Assembly (NCBI GenBank): GCA_024233085.1
Contig: JACKQC010000023.1
Location: 1 to 64,000, forward strand
Direction: 5' to 3'
DNA: 64,000 bases
Source of the DNA: Akkermansiaceae bacterium
GTDB taxonomy: Bacteria > Verrucomicrobiota > Verrucomicrobiia > Verrucomicrobiales > DEV007
How positions within the stretch are numbered: position 1 is the stretch's first letter; every line of letters starts with the position of its first letter. Both the position numbers and the translations under genes were made by a program. This document shows, piece after piece, positions 24,749 to 32,465 of this stretch. The notes under the pieces are model-generated. The model did not search any database and was not told the DNA's origin. It worked only from the letters and a program-made list of their open reading frames with translations.

Positions 24749-26341
24749 TCAGTTGGTCACCGGCCGGGGGAAACGACTGCGCGGATCGTTGAAATTCGCG
24801 TCGGCCTCCGGATCGGCGCTTTCGACGCGGATGCCGGGCAGACGGCCGCGGCCCTGCGAACGGTCACGGGACTCGCCGGAGGTCGGCGGGGATTCGGCTT
24901 CCTCCGCCGGGGCGGACTCGGGTTGGGGAGCGTCTTCGGATTCGGTCGGAGCGTTCGCCGGCGCGTTTTCGCCGGCGGGCGGAAGCGCGATGGGTCGCGC
25001 GATGATGGGGACGGCTCGGAGCGGCGCCGCCGGCTTCGACGGCTCCGGCTTGGGCGCGGGAGTCGCGTCCGGCGCGGGAGAAGGGGCGGGCTTGGGTTTT
25101 GGCGTCGAGCCGGCTTCCGTTTCGGGTAGCGGCATGGGCGCCGGCGCGGGCGCGGGTTTCGAGGCGGGGGCCGGGGATTCTTCCGGCGCGGGCGTTTCCT
25201 CGCGCGGAGAATCGGTCGAAGGCAGCGGTCTCAGCGGGCGGACGCGTCCGGCGCTGTCTCCGCCTCCGCTGTTGTTGGCGCTTTCCGGGAGCGGAACGGG
25301 GACGGGCACCGCGCGCAGCGTTTGGGGCGATGTCGCGGGGGAGGCCTGGGCGAGGGTCGGTGACGACGCGGCCGGTTTCGGCTTCGGTGAGGGCTTGGTT
25401 TCCGGCGATGGGGCGGGCGCGGGCGGGGTGTCGGCGGGCGAGGGTTTCGCGGCCTTCGATGGCTTGGGCGCGTTTGCCGTTTCGCCGCCGCCCACGGCCG
25501 CCAACGCGCTCGCGGGCCGGGGTTCATTCCCGGCGGCGGCGACTTCGGGTTTCGGCGTGGACGGAGCGGCCCGCTCCACCGGGATCTCGATCGCATGGCG
25601 CCCGGGTTGGGGCGCGGGTTCCGCGGCGGAGACGGACACCGATGCGGGCTCCGGCGATTTTTCCGGGGAAGTTTCCGGCTCCGGCGTGGAGGGAGCGGGG
25701 ACGGGTTCGCCGGGCAGTTCCGGGGCCAGTGCCGGGGCCAGTGCCGGCGCGGAGTCGGGCTCCGCCGAGGCCGCCCGCGCGGAGGGATCGATCTGGTCCG
25801 CCTTGGCGTTGGCCATGTCCTTGATCTCGCTGGCGAGATGCTGGGCGTTGTCCTTCACCTCCTCGATGGATTCGGCCTTGCTTCCCAGGTAATAGAGAAA
25901 CGGCAGGGCCACCACCAACAGAAAAACGATCAGCCCCAGCAAAATCGGCGCGCCGCCGGGTTTTTCGGCCGCGGGGGCCGTGCGGCGGACTTTCGACGTG
26001 TAGGCCGCCGCCGGAGAAACCGCCCGCGACGGGGCCGGAGCCGCCCGGCGCGGCGCGGCCGCTCCCGACGCGGAATCGAGAATGCCCACGCTCCCCGAGA
26101 GCCGGATGGAGTCGCCCCCGGCGAATTGTTCGAGAGCCTCACCCGCGTCGACGTTCAGATAGCGACTGTAGAGCGTCAGGAAACTTTTCGCGTAAGTCGT
26201 GCTGGCGAATCCCGAATAATCGTCATGCTCCAGCCCGCGAATGTAATTCGCGTGGATTCGCGTCGCGTGGGAGACGTCTTCGATAGACTGCCCCTTCGCC
26301 CGCCGCGCATTGCGCAGCCGCACTCCGATGGTTTCCGCCAT
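24749..26341 (-). CDS. RodZ-like protein: HTH, membrane anchor, long Pro/Ala/Glu-rich tail
   Basis: This 530-residue protein opens with an Xre-type HTH (MAETIGVRLRNARRAKG, SIEDVSHATRIHANYIRGLE, about residues 1-70), as in cytoskeletal protein RodZ, which links MreB filaments to the cell-wall elongation machinery. One membrane helix lies at about residues 132-154 (ILLGLIVFLLVVALPFLYYL). Beyond it are about 375 residues of Pro/Ala/Glu low-complexity sequence with no visible DUF4115-type C-terminal domain. That makes it longer and less ordered than E. coli RodZ. It starts 42 bp after ftsK and is probably in the same operon. Confidence 0.8.
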   Translation of the reverse strand: MAETIGVRLRNARRAKGQSIEDVSHATRIHANYIRGLEHDDYSGFASTTYAKSFLTLYSRYLNVDAGEALEQFAGGDSIRLSGSVGILDSASGAAAPRRAAPAPSRAVSPAAAYTSKVRRTAPAAEKPGGAPILLGLIVFLLVVALPFLYYLGSKAESIEEVKDNAQHLASEIKDMANAKADQIDPSARAASAEPDSAPALAPALAPELPGEPVPAPSTPEPETSPEKSPEPASVSVSAAEPAPQPGRHAIEIPVERAAPSTPKPEVAAAGNEPRPASALAAVGGGETANAPKPSKAAKPSPADTPPAPAPSPETKPSPKPKPAASSPTLAQASPATSPQTLRAVPVPVPLPESANNSGGGDSAGRVRPLRPLPSTDSPREETPAPEESPAPASKPAPAPAPMPLPETEAGSTPKPKPAPSPAPDATPAPKPEPSKPAAPLRAVPIIARPIALPPAGENAPANAPTESEDAPQPESAPAEEAESPPTSGESRDRSQGRGRLPGIRVESADPEADANFNDPRSRFPRPVTN

Positions 26342-26383
26342 GAGGTTCTTCTCGAGAAAAAGTCGTGATCCGGGAGGATCAAC

Positions 26384-29140
26384 TTACTCATACTCGGCGG
26401 AAAGATCGACAAGAATTTCGCGCGGTTTGGCGCCGTCTCCCGGCCCGATGATCCCGCGCATCTCGAGGATGTCCATCATCCGCGCCGCCCGGGTGTATCC
26501 GAGCCGCAACCGTCTCTGCAGCAGCGAGGTGGAGGCCTTCTTTTCCTGAAGAACGACCTCGAGGCATTTCTCCAGCATTTCCTCGTCGGCCTCGGAAATC
26601 TCGTCGTCATCCCCGTCGCCGTCGCCATCGAGCGTGTCGTGAATCTCCGCCTCGAACTGCGGATCCCCCTGGGCCGCGCAGCGGTCCACGACGTGCTGGA
26701 TTTCCTCGTCGGAAATGAGCGCTCCCTGGGCGCGGACCAACTGCGCGCTGCCCGGCGGCAGATAGAGCATGTCTCCCTTGCCGACCAGGCGATCGGCCCC
26801 GGGGGCGTCGAGAATGACGCGGCTGTCGATTTTTGACGCCACCTGGAAGGCGATTCGCGAGGGAATGTTCGCCTTGATGATTCCCGTCACCACGTCGGCG
26901 CGGGGTGTCTGGGTGGCCACGATCAGGTGAATCCCGGCCGCGCGCGCCTTCTGCGCGATGCGCGCGATGGCCGTCTCCACGTCGGCGGGCGCCGTCTGCA
27001 TGAGATCGGCCAACTCGTCGATGATCACCACGATGTAGGGCAGATGATCGGGCACCTCCTCCTCCCCGATCGATCCGCCCATCATTTCCGGCGGAAGCGG
27101 CTTGATGGTCCGCGGCGCCACGGCCGGCAGTTCGGCGAAGCCCTCGTCAGGGTCGACGTCGTCGTCCTCGTCAAAACCGAAGCCGCCGTCTTCCCCGTCG
27201 TCCCCGGAAATTTTCACCGGATGCGTCGCCAGCAGCGCCTCGCCCAGACCGAGCGCTTCCCCGCTGCCGGTCAGGTCGAACTCCGGATTCAGGTTCGGGA
27301 AAGCCGATGCCGCGTCCGCTCGGCCGGCGGAGGAGGAAGCCTTCGCGTTGGCGGCGCTTTTTCGGCCGCGGGCCGGGCTCTTCGCTGCGGGGGAGGCGCC
27401 TTCCTCGGCGTCCGCGGTTTTTTTCTGGCGGGAATTGAAGCTGTCGAAATTTCGGCATCCCAGCTTCGCGAACATCGCGTAGCGCCGCTCCATCTCGTTG
27501 ATGACCCAGCGCAGGGCGAGCAGGACCTTCTTCGCGTCCGTCACCACGGGGATGACCATGTGCGGCAGGCGATTGTACATCTGCATCTCGACCACCTTCG
27601 GATCGATCATGATGAACCGCAGTTGATCCGGCGTGAAACGGAAGAGCAGGCTGGCGATGATCGAGTTGATGCAGACGCTCTTGCCGCTGCCCGTGGCCCC
27701 GGCGACCAGCAGGTGCGGCATCTGCGCGAGATCGCCCACGATGGTGCGCCCATAGACGTCCTTGCCCAGCGCCAGCGGAATCTTCGACTTGCCCTTGGAA
27801 AAGCTGTCGTCCTCGAACATCTCCCGCAGCGTCACCAGCACCTTGTCGGAGTTCGCCACTTCGATCCCCACCGTGTCCTTGCCCGGGATCGGGGCCAGAA
27901 TGTGGATGCGTTCCGCCTTCGTCGCGCGCGCCAGATCGGCCTCCAGCGCCGTGATCCGGTTCACCCGCAGTCCGGGCTTCGGATACACCTCGTAGCGCGT
28001 GATGGTCGGTCCTTTCGTGATGTCTCCGGGACTCACCTCCACCCCGAAAGTCGCCAGGGTGTCGATGATCGTCCGCTGCAGGTCGAGCAGCTCGCCCGTG
28101 TCCGTCGGCCCCGTCCCGTCGGCGTCCGCGTACCGCAGCAAATCCAGGCTCGGCAGCTCGTAGTCGTCGAAATTCCCCGTGCTGCCCATGACGGACGCGC
28201 TTTCGGCGGCGTTCTTTTTCCGGCCGAACAACGCCGCCGGATCGAGCCGCTCGACCTTTTCGCCCTCCTTCCGCCGCGGCTGCGACGCGTCGATGATCTT
28301 CGGCTCCGGAAAATTCGGCTCCAGCGGCAGTTCCGGCTGGGAGGACTCGTCGTCGTTGGCCGCGTCCTTCTTGCGGGCGCGGGAGGTCCGGCGTCGGGAG
28401 GGCGCCGTGTCGGGATCCGCGTCCTCGAAGAAGTCGGACTTCCGCCGGCGCGGCGATTCCTCGGACGACATCGCATCGGCCGCCGCCAGCGCCAGCCGGC
28501 GTTCCCGCCTTTCCACCCACCAGCGCGCCGCGCGGTCTTTCAGCAGCTTCGCGAACCGCAGCGGATGCAGCCCCGTCACCACGATCAGGCTGACACCGTA
28601 GATCATCGACATCAGAATGAAGGCCCCCACCGTGCCGATGAGATTCTCGATCACCTTGTGGCCGATCCCGAAGCCGAAAAAGCCGCCCGCGCTGCTCGGC
28701 AGCCCGTATTTCGCCGGCCATTCCTCGAAAAACAGGGTCTGATACTCGATCAGGCAGGCCCCCGAAACCGTCAGCGCCGCGAGCGCCACGTAGTTTCGCC
28801 CGTGAAAAACCCGCGCCCCCGTCAGCACCTGCATCCCCCACCACGCGACGATCGCCGGGATCAAATAACACGCCGCTCCGAAGAGGAAGTAACAGTAGCC
28901 CGCCACGATCGCCCCCACCGGACCGATGAAATTGCTCAGCAGTCCCTTGTTGTCGGCCGTCACGCTGAAGGGCACCCAGCTCGGCAGATCGCGCGGCGTG
29001 TAGGAAACCAGGGCCAGAAACAACATCAACGCCACCCCGGCCAGCGCCAGGGCAATGCCCTCGTGCAGCGGATAGGGCCCGGTCGGATCCGTCTGGCTGC
29101 GGCTGGGCGTCTTGCGCCGGGTGGAACTTTTGCCTGCCAT
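26384..29140 (-). CDS. ftsK: DNA translocase FtsK/SpoIIIE
   Basis: This is a 918-residue membrane-anchored ATPase that pumps chromosome ends at division. Four or five N-terminal helices (about residues 27-200) precede an acidic linker, the alpha domain (VSPGDITKGPTITRYEVYP) and the RecA-like beta domain with Walker A AGATGSGKS (near 485) and Walker B VVIIDELADL (near 705). QKARAAGIHLIVATQTPRADV is the signature after Walker B. The C-terminal gamma DNA-recognition winged helix is present (LLQRRLRLGYTRAARMMDILE, about 850-915). Unusually, about 130 residues of Ala/Lys- then Asp/Glu-rich sequence are inserted between LGCRNFDSFNSRQK and Walker B. It heads the ftsK-rodZ pair. Confidence 0.95.
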   Translation of the reverse strand: MAGKSSTRRKTPSRSQTDPTGPYPLHEGIALALAGVALMLFLALVSYTPRDLPSWVPFSVTADNKGLLSNFIGPVGAIVAGYCYFLFGAACYLIPAIVAWWGMQVLTGARVFHGRNYVALAALTVSGACLIEYQTLFFEEWPAKYGLPSSAGGFFGFGIGHKVIENLIGTVGAFILMSMIYGVSLIVVTGLHPLRFAKLLKDRAARWWVERRERRLALAAADAMSSEESPRRRKSDFFEDADPDTAPSRRRTSRARKKDAANDDESSQPELPLEPNFPEPKIIDASQPRRKEGEKVERLDPAALFGRKKNAAESASVMGSTGNFDDYELPSLDLLRYADADGTGPTDTGELLDLQRTIIDTLATFGVEVSPGDITKGPTITRYEVYPKPGLRVNRITALEADLARATKAERIHILAPIPGKDTVGIEVANSDKVLVTLREMFEDDSFSKGKSKIPLALGKDVYGRTIVGDLAQMPHLLVAGATGSGKSVCINSIIASLLFRFTPDQLRFIMIDPKVVEMQMYNRLPHMVIPVVTDAKKVLLALRWVINEMERRYAMFAKLGCRNFDSFNSRQKKTADAEEGASPAAKSPARGRKSAANAKASSSAGRADAASAFPNLNPEFDLTGSGEALGLGEALLATHPVKISGDDGEDGGFGFDEDDDVDPDEGFAELPAVAPRTIKPLPPEMMGGSIGEEEVPDHLPYIVVIIDELADLMQTAPADVETAIARIAQKARAAGIHLIVATQTPRADVVTGIIKANIPSRIAFQVASKIDSRVILDAPGADRLVGKGDMLYLPPGSAQLVRAQGALISDEEIQHVVDRCAAQGDPQFEAEIHDTLDGDGDGDDDEISEADEEMLEKCLEVVLQEKKASTSLLQRRLRLGYTRAARMMDILEMRGIIGPGDGAKPREILVDLSAEYE

Positions 29141-29205
29141 GAAGACAATCAGTGCGGGGCGTGAACGGAACGCGGACGAATCGTGGAGTGCTTCTGGTAT
29201 TTAGA

Positions 29206-29229
29206 GAAATTCGAATTAAATCGAATTTC
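29206..29229. promoter_or_regulatory. AT-rich inverted repeat in the ftsK/manA divergent region
   Basis: GAAATTCGA (29206-29214) and TCGAATTTC (29221-29229) are perfect complements around an ATTAAA loop. They sit 66-89 bp upstream of the ftsK ATG within an AT-rich island (about 29200-29330) in an otherwise high-GC region. The dyad looks like a regulator operator or part of a promoter. I cannot name the regulator. The rest of the 272-bp gap holds the repeat triplet at 29371 and no gene. Confidence 0.45.
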
Positions 29230-29370
29230 GCCGGAAAAAATAATAACCGCTCGACCCTTTCGCTTCAACGAATATCTTAAATTTCTTAGAATTTGACGAT
29301 TGATTACAAATTTTCGCCTTCCCAGCCCCAAAACTTCGGTTTCAGCGCGGTTTCGGCCCCCGTTTCGACC

Positions 29371-29425
29371 CAACCCTGTTGACTCCCCGACCCAACCCTG
29401 TTGACCCGACCCATGAACCCTGTTG
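29371..29425. repeat. Direct triplet of the 22-bp-pitch repeat overlapping the manA start
   Basis: Core copies CAACCCTGTTG begin at 29371, 29393 and 29415 (the third as GAACCCTGTTG), again exactly 22 bp apart and all in one orientation, as at 82-143. The third copy directly follows the ATG at 29413, so codons 2-5 of manA (N-P-V-E) are written in repeat sequence. The triplet lies in the divergent gap between ftsK and manA. Confidence 0.88.
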
Positions 29426-30405
29426 AGCCAACCGCCGAACCGCTGGTTTTCACCCCAATCTACCAAACCCGCGTCTGGGGCGGACGGGCGCTGGAGAGCC
29501 GTTTCGGGCGTTCCCTGCCCGATCCCTCGCTGCCTTTCGGCGAGTCCTGGGAAATCGCCGACCGCCCCGAAGCCGAAAGCGTCGTCGCCGGCGCGGGGCC
29601 TTTCGCGGGCCGGACGCTGGGCGAGCTGTGGCGCGGCGGGCGGCGCCACGAGATATTCGGCGCCGACTCCGACCCGGCCTTTGCCCGTTCACCGGAGCGT
29701 TTTCCTCTCCTGTGCAAAATACTCGACGCCCGCGAGCGGCTCTCGCTGCAAGTCCACCCGCCCGCGTCGGTCGCGGCCGCGCTGGGGGGCGAGCCGAAAA
29801 CCGAGCTGTGGGTGGTGGCCCACGCCGAACCGGGCGCGGAACTTTTCGCCGGCCCGCGGGCCGGCGTGACCCGCGAAGTCTTCGAGGCGGCGCTGCAAAC
29901 CGGCGACGCCGAGGCGCTCGTGCATCGGTTTCCGGTGGCGACGGGCGATTTTCTCTTCGTTCCCAGCGGGCGGCTGCACGCCATCGGCGGGGGAATCGTG
30001 ATTTTCGAGATTCAGCAGAACAGCGACACGACCTACCGGGTGTTCGACTGGAACCGGGTCGGGCTCGACGGCCGGCCGCGCGCGCTGCATGTGGCCGAAT
30101 CGCTCGCCAGCATCGATTTCGACGACCGGGAGCCCGCGCCGGGCCGTCTCCCCGGCGATGGCCACACCCTGGCGGTCTGCGAGCATTTCCGGGTGGAGCG
30201 CCACATCCTGCCGTCGCCGGGGATCGATCTGTTTTTGCCGCCGGACCGCTTTGCCATCGTGACGGTGGTCGCGGGGACCGTGACGATGGGCGAAAGCCGC
30301 TTCGGGCCGGGCGATTTTTTTCTCGTCCCCGCCGTCTTCGCCGGCGCGAAAGACATCGCGACCGATTCGCCGGAGGGCGCCACGGTTTTGCTGACGCGGT
30401 GGTGA
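29413..30405 (+). CDS. manA: Mannose-6-phosphate isomerase, class I
   Basis: This is a 330-residue enzyme interconverting mannose-6-phosphate and fructose-6-phosphate. PLVFTPIYQTRVWGG is the conserved beginning, and LLCKILDARERLSLQVHPP carries the Gln and His metal ligands. Also present are a TELWVV stretch with the Glu ligand, FLFVPSGRLHAIGGG with another His, and IQQNSDTTYRVFDW of the active site. The size fits the short bacterial (YvyI/PMI) type rather than the 390-residue E. coli enzyme. The ATG at 29413 is preferred to the in-frame TTG at 29401. Both lie within or next to the repeat triplet, so the first residues are repeat-derived. asnB follows 69 bp downstream. Confidence 0.93.
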   Translation: MNPVEPTAEPLVFTPIYQTRVWGGRALESRFGRSLPDPSLPFGESWEIADRPEAESVVAGAGPFAGRTLGELWRGGRRHEIFGADSDPAFARSPERFPLLCKILDARERLSLQVHPPASVAAALGGEPKTELWVVAHAEPGAELFAGPRAGVTREVFEAALQTGDAEALVHRFPVATGDFLFVPSGRLHAIGGGIVIFEIQQNSDTTYRVFDWNRVGLDGRPRALHVAESLASIDFDDREPAPGRLPGDGHTLAVCEHFRVERHILPSPGIDLFLPPDRFAIVTVVAGTVTMGESRFGPGDFFLVPAVFAGAKDIATDSPEGATVLLTRW

Positions 30406-30474
30406 GGCGAGTGGATTTTCGCGTTTGACCGGTCCCGTCGCCGGACGCACTGGTTTCGCCCCTTTTTCGATCCC

Positions 30475-32394
30475 ATGTGCGCCATTTTCGGATTTGCCGG
30501 TTTTCGGGACACCGCGCTGCTGCATCGGATGGCGGAGACGCTCCACCATCGCGGTCCGGACGGGCGCGGGTTTTTCGAGGGCGAGCGGTTTTCGATGGGC
30601 AACTGCCGGCTGTCGATCATCGACCTCGCGGGGGGCGACCAGCCCATTTACAATGAGGACGGCTCGCTGGCCGTCGTGCAGAACGGGGAGATCTACAACT
30701 ACGTCGAGCTGCGCGAGCAACTGGAGGCGCGCGGGCACGTTTTCAAGACCCACAGCGACACCGAGGTGCTGGTTCACGGCTATGAGGAATGGGGCCGGGA
30801 CCTGCCGAAGCGGCTCAACGGGATGTATGCCTTCGCGGTGCATGACCGGCGAAGCGGCGACACCTTTATCGCCCGCGACCGCTGCGGCCAGAAGCCGTTT
30901 TACTACTGGCACGGCAACGGCCGCTTCGTCTTCGCGTCGGAGGCAAAGGCCATCCTCGAATGCCCCTTCGTCGAGCGCGCGCCGAATCTCGCGGCGATCG
31001 ACTCCTACCTCTGCCTCCGCAATGTGCCGGAGCCTGAGACGATGTTTGCCGGCATTTACCTCCTGCCGGTGGCGCATTCGATGCTGCTGAAAAGCACGGG
31101 CGAGTTCGCCATCGAGCGCTACTGGTCGGTGCCGCTGCGAACGAACCGGAATTACCTCTCGGACGGCGAGTATCTCGAGATGCTGGAAGCGAAATTTCGC
31201 GACGCGGTGCGCCTGACGATGCGCAGCGACGTGCCGGTGTCCAGCTACCTGAGCGCCGGGGTCGATTCCTCGCTCATCACGGCGGCGGCCCGGGAGTTCA
31301 ACGACAATCTCCACACCTTTTCGATCGGGTTCAATTCGCCGATCGACGAAACCCGCGACGCCGCCGAAACCGCGCGCCTGCTCGGCACGACGCACCACGA
31401 AATCCAGGTCACGCCCGAGGATTTCGAGCTTCTGCCCCGCGTCGTCTGGCAGATGGACCGGCCCGTCGGCGACGCGCTGATCCTCGCTTTCGACCGGCTG
31501 GCGGCGAACTGCGGAAAGGATTTCAAGGTCGTGCTCGGCGGCGAGGGCGCGGACGAGATGTTCGCCGGCTACCAGTTTCACAAGGTCATGCCGATGGTGG
31601 AGAAATACCACCGGCTCGTGCCGGGCTTCATCCATCACGGCCTGATGCTGCCCGGCTTTCGCGCGACGCCGATGGGAATTCTCAACCGCTTCTTCGAGTT
31701 TCCCGCCGACCTCGGCAAGGCCGGCAAGAAACGGCTCGCCGACTTTCTCGCGATGTACGGCAAACGCGATCTTCGGCGGAATTACTACTCGCTGCGCACC
31801 CTCTGGAGCCTCGACGAGCGGCACTCGATCTACGCGGACGACTTCAAGCATCGCGCCACCCGGGACTGGATTCCGCCCGAGCGGCCCGAGGACCGCGACT
31901 CCGGAGCGCAATTTCTCGATCGCCTGCTGAAACTGCAATACGACGAATGGCTTCAGGACTGGGCGCTGATTCGCCAGGACAAGAACACCATGGCGCACAG
32001 CCTCGAGATTCGGCTGCCCTTCCTCGACCACGAGCTGATCGAGATGGCATTCCAGATGCCGCCTCACCTGAAGGCCAGGGGCGGCCGCGACAAGATCGTC
32101 GAGCGCCAGCTCGCCGGGAAGATGCTCCCGCCCGCCGTGTCGAACCGGCCGAAGAACCCGTTCTTTCTGCCGATGGCTTACTTTTATCAGAACCCGACCA
32201 TCCGGGAAATGATCGACGAGACGCTCAGTCCGGACCGGATCAAGAAGCGCGGCTACTTCGATCCGGCGAAAGTGAAGGCCCTCGTCGACGGGATGGCCGC
32301 CGGCGAGTTTGTCGGCCTCAAGCAGGTCATGTCGCTCGTCATCCTCGAGCTGTGGCACATGATCTTCGTGGACCGCGAGCTGCGGTTTCCGTGA
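30475..32394 (+). CDS. asnB: Asparagine synthase (glutamine-hydrolysing)
   Basis: This 639-residue protein starts MCAIFGFAGF, so the nucleophile Cys2 of the class-II glutamine amidotransferase domain is exposed after Met removal. HHRGPDGRG, NCRLSIIDL and NGEIYNY complete the glutaminase site (about residues 1-190). The synthetase domain (about 220-620) has the PP-loop YLSAGVDSS, LGGEGADEMFAGY and a MAHSLEIRLPFLDH stretch near the end. It makes asparagine or, as in many PVC and exopolysaccharide clusters, amidates another acceptor. Placement behind manA could indicate a sugar-polymer role, but that is inference. Confidence 0.93.
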   Translation: MCAIFGFAGFRDTALLHRMAETLHHRGPDGRGFFEGERFSMGNCRLSIIDLAGGDQPIYNEDGSLAVVQNGEIYNYVELREQLEARGHVFKTHSDTEVLVHGYEEWGRDLPKRLNGMYAFAVHDRRSGDTFIARDRCGQKPFYYWHGNGRFVFASEAKAILECPFVERAPNLAAIDSYLCLRNVPEPETMFAGIYLLPVAHSMLLKSTGEFAIERYWSVPLRTNRNYLSDGEYLEMLEAKFRDAVRLTMRSDVPVSSYLSAGVDSSLITAAAREFNDNLHTFSIGFNSPIDETRDAAETARLLGTTHHEIQVTPEDFELLPRVVWQMDRPVGDALILAFDRLAANCGKDFKVVLGGEGADEMFAGYQFHKVMPMVEKYHRLVPGFIHHGLMLPGFRATPMGILNRFFEFPADLGKAGKKRLADFLAMYGKRDLRRNYYSLRTLWSLDERHSIYADDFKHRATRDWIPPERPEDRDSGAQFLDRLLKLQYDEWLQDWALIRQDKNTMAHSLEIRLPFLDHELIEMAFQMPPHLKARGGRDKIVERQLAGKMLPPAVSNRPKNPFFLPMAYFYQNPTIREMIDETLSPDRIKKRGYFDPAKVKALVDGMAAGEFVGLKQVMSLVILELWHMIFVDRELRFP

Positions 32395-32465
32395 GGTTTT
32401 TTCCCGAAAAGCTCCCCCAGCCCGCGAAGCGAAGCCGCCCGCCGCGGCGGCGATCCGGCGACAAT

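Noticed and set aside
32440..32457. Intrinsic terminator between asnB and the duplicated-domain gene
   Set aside because: The GC-rich dyad is short and lacks a T tract in either direction, so support is too weak for a terminator call.
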